DNA of 64,000 nucleotides, from positions 221,024,975 to 221,088,974 of the forward strand of contig NC_134399.1 of NCBI RefSeq assembly GCF_050003625.1. The letters are read 5' to 3'. A model generated the notes under the pieces. The model was not told the DNA's origin and made no database searches. It was given only the letters and a program-made list of their open reading frames with translations. Origin of the DNA: Haematobia irritans. Taxonomy: Eukaryota; Arthropoda; Insecta; Diptera; Muscidae. The translations under genes were made by a program, and so were the position numbers. Below, piece by piece: positions 58,038-64,000 of the stretch (the first letter of the stretch is position 1; each line of letters begins with the position of its first letter).

Positions 58038-58550
58038 TTATTTTTCTTCCACTAAATATTTGATATAGGGAAAATTGTTTTCTACAAAGGTAACAATTTT
58101 AAACAAGTTATTGAGTGAACATTTATATATTGCACCACTGTGATTAGTGCAAGTGGTGAAATAATTTTTAATTTTTTTCAAATTTATTTTATTTTCTAAA
58201 TCTATGATTGTTGTGTTGATATAACGTTCCAAAAAATCTTTCTTTGCACTTCCCACAAGAAAAATATATTTGTATTTGTTGAGAGGGGCTAGAACGTCAC
58301 CAACACTGCAATAATCTAAAGAGCCATCTCGCCAATCCAATCCATTGATAAATTTTTTACAATAAATATTCTTTTTATATCCATCTTTGTTTAGCTCTCT
58401 GCTATCAAAAGGGGGTCGAAACAAAAAGTTATTTGGTGTTGAAGAAGATCCAGACATAAACGATAACTCCTTCATATATATACATTTGTCATTTCCGTGG
58501 CAATATTGGAAATCCACAACCGCAATATCGTCTCTTTTGAAAGTTGACAT
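58038..58550 (-). CDS. Polinton-associated protein, possible RNase H-like fold
   Basis: 170 residues from an ATG at 58,550, ending 12 bp after the downstream edge of the protease gene and on the same strand. Visible motifs are AVVDFQ near residue 12, FLFRPPF near 45, GLDWRDGS near 71, KYIFLVGSAKKDFLERY, TTIIDLEN near 115, and CTNHSGAIYKCSLNNL near 136. Proteins with this motif order are common in insect Polintons and related elements as far as I recall. The spaced acidic DxQ/DLE residues and a C-x2-H would suit a degenerate exonuclease or RNase H-like fold, but this is inference. No function is claimed. Confidence 0.65.
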   Translation of the reverse strand: MSTFKRDDIAVVDFQYCHGNDKCIYMKELSFMSGSSSTPNNFLFRPPFDSRELNKDGYKKNIYCKKFINGLDWRDGSLDYCSVGDVLAPLNKYKYIFLVGSAKKDFLERYINTTIIDLENKINLKKIKNYFTTCTNHSGAIYKCSLNNLFKIVTFVENNFPYIKYLVEEK

Positions 58551-58562
58551 TTTTAATAATGT

Positions 58563-58937
58563 TCAAGGAGGTGGTTTATATTTCTTTAGAAGCAGATACT
58601 TCAAGCATAAATGACCACAATTGAATGTATTAAAATTTTGAGTTCTATTATAATTATAAGTTAAGTTGTTCCCAAGATATTTTACAACTTCAAGCGGTGG
58701 TTGAAGATTTCCGAAACTATCATAGTATTCGACTTCTTTATAATTTTTACTGTAAGCTACCCAGTGTGTACCGGGACCATTTTGAGTATCCAAGTTAATA
58801 ATACCACATTCTCTGTTATGGGTTGTTTTTGGTAACTTATCGCGCATGTAAACTCCTCTAAAAAATGGTATAAATTTTTTACCAAAACAATTCAAATCAA
58901 AATTTGTGAGTGCTCGTTTGGGCAGCTTTTCTAAAAG
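58563..58937 (-). CDS. Adenain-like maturation cysteine protease, in -1 frame to the upstream gene
   Basis: Cleaves capsid precursors during virion maturation in adenoviruses and probably in Polintons. Counting from the TTG at 58,895 the catalytic set is His44 (GTHWVAY), Asp59 (YYDSFG), Gln86 and Cys93 (NCGHLC). The Gln-Cys spacing of seven equals that of adenain. The N-terminal family motif ALTNFDL lies upstream of that codon, and the frame is open to 58,976 with no ATG anywhere before it; the first internal ATG would remove essential sequence. The preceding PLA2-like gene overlaps it in the other frame across an A AAA AAC heptamer, so translation by -1 frameshift is the favoured reading. 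Alternatives are a non-AUG start or an indel. Confidence 0.85.
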   Translation of the reverse strand, partial: LLEKLPKRALTNFDLNCFGKKFIPFFRGVYMRDKLPKTTHNRECGIINLDTQNGPGTHWVAYSKNYKEVEYYDSFGNLQPPLEVVKYLGNNLTYNYNRTQNFNTFNCGHLCLKYLLLKKYKPPP

Positions 58938-59746
58938 TTTTTTTGAGCATTGTTTGTATAAATTCCAAATCCAGTTTTATAAGGTTTGAGGAAAAGTCCT
59001 TTTCCAACTGCTATTGCTTCCATGGCTTTATTGTGTCTAACACTCTCTTCAAGTTCTTTTTTTGCATTTTTTGTAGCAATTATAGCTCTTGCTATGGCAG
59101 AGCCTCCAGACGATAGTGCTCCCAATGCTCCAAGACCTGTCAGAATGGGTATCAATGGAAGAAATCCACCAATTTTTGGGACGTTTATAACTCTTGGTAT
59201 TAGAGCTTTTGATTTTTTTCCATGAAGTGATTTTTGAAAAACTTTTCTGGCAATTTTGATAGCGCTATTTATATCTAATGGTTTTTCGTTCTTCAAAACA
59301 ATAGTTGCATTTTTAATTGCTTTATGAAATAATCTTTCACCACTTTTAACATTTTTCTTTTTTTTGGTTTCAATTCCTAAACCAAATTTTGCTTTTGCTT
59401 TCATTGTGTTAGTTACGACGTAGGCGCTAATTTTTTCCCCTATAGAACTATTTTTAGCTTTGACTCTATTCCAAGCTCTTTCTGCAAGTTCTCTATCAGC
59501 CTGATTCCGATGATTTAAATTTTCGCTTTTTGAATATTCAATATCATGTACTTTACAAGCCTCATCCAATGGGTTAATACCTTTATCCCCTCTTTCCAAA
59601 CGGGTCTTTAGTTTTGTACCTGGTCCACAGAATTGGTAACCAGGAAGGTGAAGCTCAATGGGTAGTTTATTTATAATTGTATTCAGAAGACCTCTTCCAT
59701 GAACGTACCGTTTTGAAATACCTTCCTTCCTTTTATATACAATCAT
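58931..59746 (-). CDS. PLA2-motif virion protein of the Polinton
   Basis: 271 residues. Residues 35-72 hold a parvovirus-type phospholipase A2 motif: the calcium loop FCGPGT (39-44) and the active-site pattern ACKVHDIEYS, with His67, Asp68 and Tyr71. In parvoviruses this activity breaches endosomal membranes; a similar entry role here is inferred. Residues about 193-224 form a Gly/Ala-rich hydrophobic segment (GGFLPLIPILTGLGALGAL) like the virion-core/pX-like proteins of adintoviruses, followed by a basic helix with RHNKAMEA and a KPYK motif. Basic residues are frequent throughout. It is transcribed leftward with the protease and the gene at 58,038, and diverges from the ATPase 77 bp away. 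Confidence 0.82.
   Translation of the reverse strand: MIVYKRKEGISKRYVHGRGLLNTIINKLPIELHLPGYQFCGPGTKLKTRLERGDKGINPLDEACKVHDIEYSKSENLNHRNQADRELAERAWNRVKAKNSSIGEKISAYVVTNTMKAKAKFGLGIETKKKKNVKSGERLFHKAIKNATIVLKNEKPLDINSAIKIARKVFQKSLHGKKSKALIPRVINVPKIGGFLPLIPILTGLGALGALSSGGSAIARAIIATKNAKKELEESVRHNKAMEAIAVGKGLFLKPYKTGFGIYTNNAQKNF
58937..58943 (-). promoter_or_regulatory. Candidate -1 ribosomal frameshift site (A AAA AAC)
   Basis: On the minus strand the zero-frame codons of the PLA2-like gene read CAA AAA AAC TTT TAG. The heptamer A AAA AAC fits X XXY YYZ in the correct phase, two codons before the stop. Slipping back by one base enters the protease frame directly. No strong stem-loop is obvious in the next 60 bases by eye. 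The 7-A run could also be a plain indel hotspot. Confidence 0.5.
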
Positions 59747-59807
59747 TTTATACTAAATTTTATCCTAAATATATGAATAATAAATTTATATAAAGATTAA
59801 AATCATC

Positions 59808-59815
59808 TATAAAAG
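59808..59815 (+). promoter_or_regulatory. TATAAAAG in the divergent promoter region
   Basis: The 77-bp gap between the leftward PLA2-like gene and the rightward ATPase is almost pure AT and must drive both directions. TATAAAAG lies only 8 bp before the ATPase ATG at 59,824. If this is the TATA box, transcription would start inside the gene and a later ATG would be used, so it may instead be chance sequence. Confidence 0.3.
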
Positions 59816-59823
59816 GTTTAGTA

Positions 59824-60510
59824 ATGAAAATGCATCTTGTTAAGCAACAATCAAATATCGTGGTGAGAAATTTGGATTTCACAGAATCACACAAAAAAAG
59901 ACATAGTGATCTTCTACCAAATTCGATTAGAGCTCTGATAGTAGGCCCCTCTAATTGTGGCAAGACCAATGTTATGATAAGTCTAATAGAGAGCGCAAAC
60001 GGATTAAAATTCAGAAATTTATATATTTATTCAAAATCTTTATATCAACCAAAATATGAATACTTACAGAAACTTATTACTTCTGTCAAAGGAATGGGTT
60101 ATTTTACATTTTCAGACAATGCTGATGTTATTCAACCAGATAATATAAAACCAAATTCCATAATAATATTTGATGATGTAGCATGTGAAAAACAAAACAG
60201 CATTAGATCATACTTTTGTATGGGTCGACATAAAAATGTAGACTCTTTTTATTTATGTCAAACCTATACACGAATTCCGAAACATCTAATTCGCGATAAT
60301 GCAAACATGATTATCATGTTCAAACAGGATGATCGCAATCTGAGAAATATATATAACGATCACGTTGGGAGTGACATGAATCTGGAAAAATTTGTAGATA
60401 TTTGTCGTGAATGCTGGAAGGATAAATATGGCTTTCTTGTAATTAGTAAAGATGACGAATTCCATAATGGACGATATAGAAAAGGCTTTGATATTTTTAT
60501 ACAACTTTAG
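59824..60510 (+). CDS. FtsK/A32-like DNA-packaging ATPase
   Basis: 228 residues. Powers DNA packaging into the capsid in Polintons, adintoviruses and related large DNA viruses. Walker A is GPSNCGKT (41-48) and Walker B is IIIFDD (113-118). A conserved C-terminal pattern CQTYTRIPKHLIRDN follows near residue 165, probably a sensor or arginine region. Length fits the family (about 220-260). The start at 59,824 is the first in-frame ATG; a second one two codons later is also possible. It is the first gene of the rightward block. Reading frame intact. Confidence 0.92.
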   Translation: MKMHLVKQQSNIVVRNLDFTESHKKRHSDLLPNSIRALIVGPSNCGKTNVMISLIESANGLKFRNLYIYSKSLYQPKYEYLQKLITSVKGMGYFTFSDNADVIQPDNIKPNSIIIFDDVACEKQNSIRSYFCMGRHKNVDSFYLCQTYTRIPKHLIRDNANMIIMFKQDDRNLRNIYNDHVGSDMNLEKFVDICRECWKDKYGFLVISKDDEFHNGRYRKGFDIFIQL

Positions 60511-60525
60511 TTATAATTACACTCT

Positions 60526-60533
60526 TATATATA
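60526..60533 (+). promoter_or_regulatory. TATATATA upstream of the DUF8207-like gene
   Basis: A TATA-like run 58 bp before the ATG at 60,592 and followed by a more GC-containing stretch, so the spacing suits a leader of about 30 bases. It lies in an 81-bp intergenic gap. Confidence 0.4.
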
Positions 60534-60591
60534 GAGGACGTTAAGGTTTTGCTTACAGAAGTTTATGTCTAGTAACACAAACTAAGTTAAA

Positions 60592-61518
60592 ATGGAAGAA
60601 TCAATTTTGAAACAATTAGTAAAATCGCGAAACATTTTGAAGAAAAAGTTCCAAAGCCTAAAAATGGGTGACGAAGAGACAATTAAAGGGTTACAAAATA
60701 CATTTAAACCCTTAACTGAACCTCTTAACAAACTTGTAACATTAACAAACGAAAATGTTCACAATAATTCTTTAATAAAACCTGAACAAGATACGGAGAT
60801 AAAAAATATATATGCAAAACGTCTTATTACTAGCACACCACATAAAACGAAAAACCAAGAGATTGTTGATAGAAATATTATTAAAAGCGAAAAATCTAAT
60901 ATGGAAAGTACAATTTATCCTAATAATGGTGAAATGAACTCACAAGAAATTTCGGAACAAGGAGATGATGAAACATTTTATTCACAGGATGAGAGTAGTA
61001 TGAATTTATCCTTTATGAAGAAAAATAATAAGTTGGATACAGTGTTTGGACCTAATATAAATAAAAATGGAGAATGGAAGTTTGGTAACCAAGATCTATA
61101 TGTAAATAATGAAAAAATTATTATTGGAACTCAACGGTGGCATTTTACACCAGGATTATTTGACTTGCTATTTTCAAAACATCCTAAAAACTATGATTCT
61201 ACAGAACTGGATATTTATAAAACTATATTAAAAAACACAAATGCTCACAGAGTAAATTTTGATCCGAATGGTAGGATAAAATCAAACAAAGGGTACAAGT
61301 ACAAAAATATTATAAAAAAGATAATTGATACCCACATTGGTAAAGGATTAATGACATTAAATTTTCAAAAACCCTCCTATATATATTGGGATGATCCTAA
61401 CGAGTTAGTAGATCGTTTGAAGCTCTTGTTAGCATCACAACAAGCTGGTAATAATAATCATTCCAATGAAATTGTATCAATTATTGAGGAATTGCGCGAA
61501 GCAAATATAATAAAGTAG
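60592..61518 (+). CDS. DUF8207-like Polinton protein
   Basis: 308 residues. The N-terminus (about 1-60) is helical and charged and probably a coiled coil (ILKKKFQSLKMGDEETIKGL). A polar low-complexity linker follows to about 140. The conserved C-terminal part carries VFGPNINKNGEWKFGNQDLY, then GTQRWHFTPGLFDLLF near 180, NAHRVNFDPNGR, and YIYWDDPNELVDRLKLL with SQQAGNNNHSNEI near the end. This arrangement matches the widespread arthropod family I know as DUF8207, found in Polinton-type elements. Its role is unknown; a virion core or DNA-associated protein is plausible. Confidence 0.75.
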   Translation: MEESILKQLVKSRNILKKKFQSLKMGDEETIKGLQNTFKPLTEPLNKLVTLTNENVHNNSLIKPEQDTEIKNIYAKRLITSTPHKTKNQEIVDRNIIKSEKSNMESTIYPNNGEMNSQEISEQGDDETFYSQDESSMNLSFMKKNNKLDTVFGPNINKNGEWKFGNQDLYVNNEKIIIGTQRWHFTPGLFDLLFSKHPKNYDSTELDIYKTILKNTNAHRVNFDPNGRIKSNKGYKYKNIIKKIIDTHIGKGLMTLNFQKPSYIYWDDPNELVDRLKLLLASQQAGNNNHSNEIVSIIEELREANIIK

Positions 61519-61556
61519 AAAAAGAAAACAACATATTAAAACATTTTTTAAAACCT

Positions 61557-61886
61557 ATGACCGTTGACAAATTTGGACATTATCAGCAACCTTTCCAGGA
61601 TAAACAACGGCGAAATGTTTCGCAATTTTTGGGGATCACTCTGGACTCACATAACAACCTTAATGTCAAAAATAAAAAAATTAAAAACCTTGCTCCCCCA
61701 ACGGAACCCACAGACGCAGTCAACTAAACATATTTATATTCACAAATGTAGTACATACGAGAAGATTTCCAGAGAGATTTAAATAATGAAATAACAAAAC
61801 TTCGGGAAGAAATATCTCAAATTGAACCCACAATTTTAGATTTGTTTGAATTCTTAAGATTTGGGGATAACTCAGCACACATATAA
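61557..61886 (+). pseudogene. Small Polinton ORF broken by two in-frame stops
   Basis: From the ATG at 61,557 a 110-codon reading continues in one frame to TAA at 61,884, but has TAA at 61,725-61,727 and TAG at 61,749-61,751. The first part opens MTVDKFGHYQ and ends PPTEPTDAVN; the part beyond the stops is a charged coiled-coil-like run (NNEITKLREEISQIEP). Related insect elements carry a small uninterrupted protein of this type as far as I recall. Single base changes explain both stops. The 56-residue N-terminal part could still be made. Confidence 0.6.
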
Positions 61887-61906
61887 TTTAGTTTAATATC
61901 GTATGA

Positions 61907-62836
61907 ATGTATACAATGATGGAGAAAAGGAATGTAGTAAACGAACTACATACACAAGCTCGTAGAAATTTAAAAAAACGCAGGGTTATAATGAAAGGAA
62001 TTGATGACCTATGGCAGGCTGATTTAGTGGAAATGGGTGCTTATTCGAACCAAAATAATGGATATAGATTTCTGCTTACTATTATCGACACATTTTCAAA
62101 GTATGCATGGGCTGAAGCCATTAAATCAAAAAAATCTATTGATGTGTGTGAAGAATTTCGAAAAGTATTGGAGTTTGGAAGAAAACCTAAAAACTTACAA
62201 ACTGATGATGGAAAAGAATTTTTTAATAAAGAATTTGATGTATTAATGAAAAACTACTCAATAAATCACTACTCAACGTACAGCGTAATGAAAGCTTCGA
62301 TTGTAGAACGATTTAATAGAACTTTAAAAGGTATGATGTGGAAGGAGTTTAGTCATAATGGAACATACAAATGGTTACACATCTACAAAAATTTGGTTAA
62401 GCAGTATAATGAGAAAAAACATCGCACCATAAACATGATTCCTGCCAATGTTAACTCTTCAAACGAAAAATATTTGCTAAAAACAGTGTATAATCATTTG
62501 AAAATTTTTCAACCCTCACGATTTCATATTGGAGATCACGTTCGCATTAGCAAGTATAAGCATATATTTGAAAAAGGATATACACCCAACTGGACCACTG
62601 AGATTTTTAAAATACGCTCTATTCAAAATACAAATCCAACTACATATCTCTTGGAAGATTATAAGGGAAATCCAATAAAAGGTGGATTCTATAAAGAAGA
62701 ACTTTTGAAAACAAAGTATTCTGATATATATCTTGTAGAAAAAATATTAAAAAGTAAGGATAATAACGTCTTTGTCAAATGGTTGGGTTTTCCCAAAGAA
62801 CATAATTCCTGGATAAATAAAAATAATATACTCTAA
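61907..62836 (+). CDS. Polinton integrase (retroviral type, chromodomain)
   Basis: 309 residues. Integrates the element into host DNA. The RNase H-fold core has D39 (WQADLVEM), D100 (LQTDDGKEF) and E134 (IVERFNRTLK), a DDE set with slightly short spacing. The GDHVRISKYKHIFEKGY region near 210-226 is the SH3-like C-terminal part of Polinton and Ty3-type integrases. Residues 275-309 form a chromodomain (YLVEKILKSK, VKWLGFPKEHNSW). No HHCC zinc finger is present; the protein begins 38 residues before the first Asp, as in many Polinton copies. Frame intact and catalytic residues present. Confidence 0.93.
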   Translation: MYTMMEKRNVVNELHTQARRNLKKRRVIMKGIDDLWQADLVEMGAYSNQNNGYRFLLTIIDTFSKYAWAEAIKSKKSIDVCEEFRKVLEFGRKPKNLQTDDGKEFFNKEFDVLMKNYSINHYSTYSVMKASIVERFNRTLKGMMWKEFSHNGTYKWLHIYKNLVKQYNEKKHRTINMIPANVNSSNEKYLLKTVYNHLKIFQPSRFHIGDHVRISKYKHIFEKGYTPNWTTEIFKIRSIQNTNPTTYLLEDYKGNPIKGGFYKEELLKTKYSDIYLVEKILKSKDNNVFVKWLGFPKEHNSWINKNNIL

Positions 62837-62914
62837 ATTTACTATATAAACAATAAAATTTATTAAAATTAAGTACCTTTTGTGTTTTTATTTATTCGTA
62901 TTCCAAACTTCATT

Positions 62915-63607
62915 ATGTTAAGAACACTAACTTTGAGCGGAAAAACTTCAACTTTGCATTCAGTTTATTCCCCTTCTATAGACTTATCAGATAATGAGTA
63001 TGAATGTTGTCTAATTGATTTCCAATCATATAATTCGATTCCAAACGTGGACAATGATAATAATCTCTTCCATATCGGAGATGACACCATTGAAGTTCCG
63101 ATTGGATCTTATGAACTACAAGATGTAGTTAACTTTTTAAAAATAAAGTATAAGGATAAAAACCCAAATAAAACTATACAAATAGAAGCAAATAACAATA
63201 CTCTACAAATTGAGATACTATCTTCACATGACTCTATATTTTTAAACCGAAAGCGGTCAATTGGTAAACTTTTTGGTTTTAACGGAAACATATTAGAACC
63301 CGCCAAGAAATATGTTTCGAACTTACCAGTAAATATTTTAAAAGTAAATGCAATACAATTACATTGTAACATTGTAACGGGATCCTACATGAATAATCAT
63401 CCTTCGCATATTATTCATGAATTTTCACCAGATGTACCTCCCGGCTATAAAATAGTTGAAAGACCTAAAAATCTCATTTATTTACCAGTAAACGCCAAAG
63501 AAATAAGTTCTCTTGAAATTCGAGTTGTAGATCAGGAAGATAGATTAATAAATTTTAGAGGAGAAGAAATTACATTGCGAATTCACTTGCGTCCAAAACG
63601 AAAATGA
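62915..63607 (+). CDS. Penton-like minor capsid protein
   Basis: 230 residues from the ATG at 62,915; the upstream extension in this frame lacks an ATG. Begins MLRTLTLSGKTSTL. Contains ECCLIDFQSYNSIPN near 35, a Ser/Asn-rich middle with RSIGKLFGFNG near 123, and LKVNAIQLHCNIVTGSYMNN with HIIHEFSPDVPPGYKIVERP near 160-190. It ends with a strand-rich region (SSLEIRVVDQEDRLINFRG; EEITLRIHLRPKRK). The pattern matches the single-jelly-roll penton proteins of Polintons, which plug capsid vertices. A CTATATAAAC motif at about 62,840-62,849 may be its TATA box. Overlaps the next ORF by 4 bp (ATGA). Confidence 0.85.
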   Translation: MLRTLTLSGKTSTLHSVYSPSIDLSDNEYECCLIDFQSYNSIPNVDNDNNLFHIGDDTIEVPIGSYELQDVVNFLKIKYKDKNPNKTIQIEANNNTLQIEILSSHDSIFLNRKRSIGKLFGFNGNILEPAKKYVSNLPVNILKVNAIQLHCNIVTGSYMNNHPSHIIHEFSPDVPPGYKIVERPKNLIYLPVNAKEISSLEIRVVDQEDRLINFRGEEITLRIHLRPKRK

Positions 63608-63798
63608 TAATTTATAATAAATATAAATATAAACCTGATAATTTAAACAACGTCATCAAACCACACAATAAATATAAAAATAAACGAAATATTTCCCACA
63701 CTATTATTCAAACTGTCAAGCGGGAAAGACCACGCTTAACCAAGGAAAATAAAGCATTCTTAAAAGAAATCAATCTACAGGTGAATCAACATGTCTGA
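63604..63798 (+). CDS. Small basic Polinton ORF between penton and capsid genes
   Basis: 64 residues, Lys/Arg/Asn-rich, with its ATG overlapping the penton stop (ATGA, 63,604-63,607). The C-terminal part RPRLTKENKAFLKEINLQV resembles a short conserved tail (LTxxNKxFLK) I recall at this position in other insect Polintons. Its function is not known; the basic composition would suit nucleic-acid or capsid binding. Its stop overlaps the start of the capsid gene by 8 bp. Confidence 0.65.
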   Translation: MIIYNKYKYKPDNLNNVIKPHNKYKNKRNISHTIIQTVKRERPRLTKENKAFLKEINLQVNQHV

Positions 63799-64000
63799 AA
63801 TTTTAAATATAACTGAAAAACCATTTTCCGATGAGGATATTATAAAAAGAGACTATCACAGCTATGTTCCTTACATACAATCCTTTAAAAACAATGATGA
63901 AATACGAATTACTATTCAAAACCAAGACTTATATATTTTACCATCGGAAAGTTATATTTATATTGAAGGAAGCTTAAAAAATGCAAGTGGAATAGATGTT
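63791..64000 (+). CDS. Major capsid protein (double jelly roll), N-terminal 70 codons
   Basis: Opens with the ATG at 63,791 (MSEILNITEKPF) and runs open to the window edge. The segment YHSYVPYIQSFKNNDEIRI and QDLYILPSESYIYIEG is the typical N-terminus of Polinton and adintovirus hexon-like capsid proteins, where it forms the first strands of the first jelly roll. A full protein would be about 450-650 residues, so nearly all of it is outside the window. Confidence 0.88.
   Translation, partial: MSEILNITEKPFSDEDIIKRDYHSYVPYIQSFKNNDEIRITIQNQDLYILPSESYIYIEGSLKNASGIDV

Larger units (their letters stand above)
55690..64000 (+). mobile_element. Maverick/Polinton (adintovirus-like) element, left part
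   Basis: A contiguous set of hallmark Polinton genes: adenain-like protease, packaging ATPase, retroviral-type integrase with chromodomain, penton-like minor capsid protein and the start of the double-jelly-roll major capsid protein. A PLA2/pX-like protein and DUF8207-like protein accompany them. Such elements are 15-20 kb or more, so the right half, expected to hold the rest of the capsid gene and DNA polymerase B, is beyond the window. Left boundary uncertain. Confidence 0.9.

Noticed and set aside
59760..59969. Reverse-strand ORF over the ATPase start
   Set aside because: Antisense shadow of the ATPase; the plus frame has Walker A and B.

Overview
The window looks like a transposon-dense stretch of a calyptrate fly genome (muscid or calliphorid type). 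It is AT-rich, and no ordinary host gene can be supported in it. The flanking repeats resemble the INE-1/DINE-1 (Helentron-associated) elements of Diptera, and there is a tRNA-derived SINE, so a dipteran host is the best guess. The exact species cannot be read from the sequence.

From 1 to about 55,600 the window is a nest of mobile elements. Most of the mass is three related families of non-autonomous Helentron-like elements, called families 1, 2 and 3 here. They share one layout: a GC-rich palindromic 5' end, a body of tandem repeats with a 153-bp period, a GACG/GACA microsatellite, and a 3' hairpin built around TATACCC...GGGTATA. Into and around them are inserted a hAT-like element with 8-bp duplications (7,542-13,558), a second small hAT (51,117-52,482), a SINE with a 14-bp duplication (9,579-9,923), a terminal-inverted-repeat element (15,496-18,374) that carries a nested DD41D mariner, and two 1,298-bp DD37E Tc1/mariner copies (18,621-19,918 and 21,358-22,655). 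Several miniature elements and large inverted repeats are also present. A 29-bp minisatellite fills 25,254-29,925 and 39,210-44,480 and recurs as short arrays inside other elements. It shows higher-order duplication of about 0.9 and 1.4 kb.

From about 55,700 to the right edge lies the left part of a Maverick/Polinton (adintovirus-like) element. In order it holds tandem repeats of about 432 bp, a small unrecognised gene, a frameshifted BIR (IAP-like) gene, and a leftward block: an RNase H-like unknown, an adenain-like protease and a protein with a parvovirus-type phospholipase A2 motif. A divergent rightward block follows: packaging ATPase, DUF8207-like protein, a small ORF broken by two stops, chromodomain integrase, penton-like minor capsid protein, a small ORF, and the first 70 codons of the major capsid protein. 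No DNA polymerase B gene is visible; it would have to lie beyond 64,000. The capsid, protease, ATPase and integrase reading frames are open, so the copy looks young even though two small genes are broken. The most notable point is a canonical A AAA AAC slippery heptamer where the phospholipase-like frame overlaps the protease frame. The protease has no upstream in-frame ATG, which suggests a gag-pro-like -1 frameshift.
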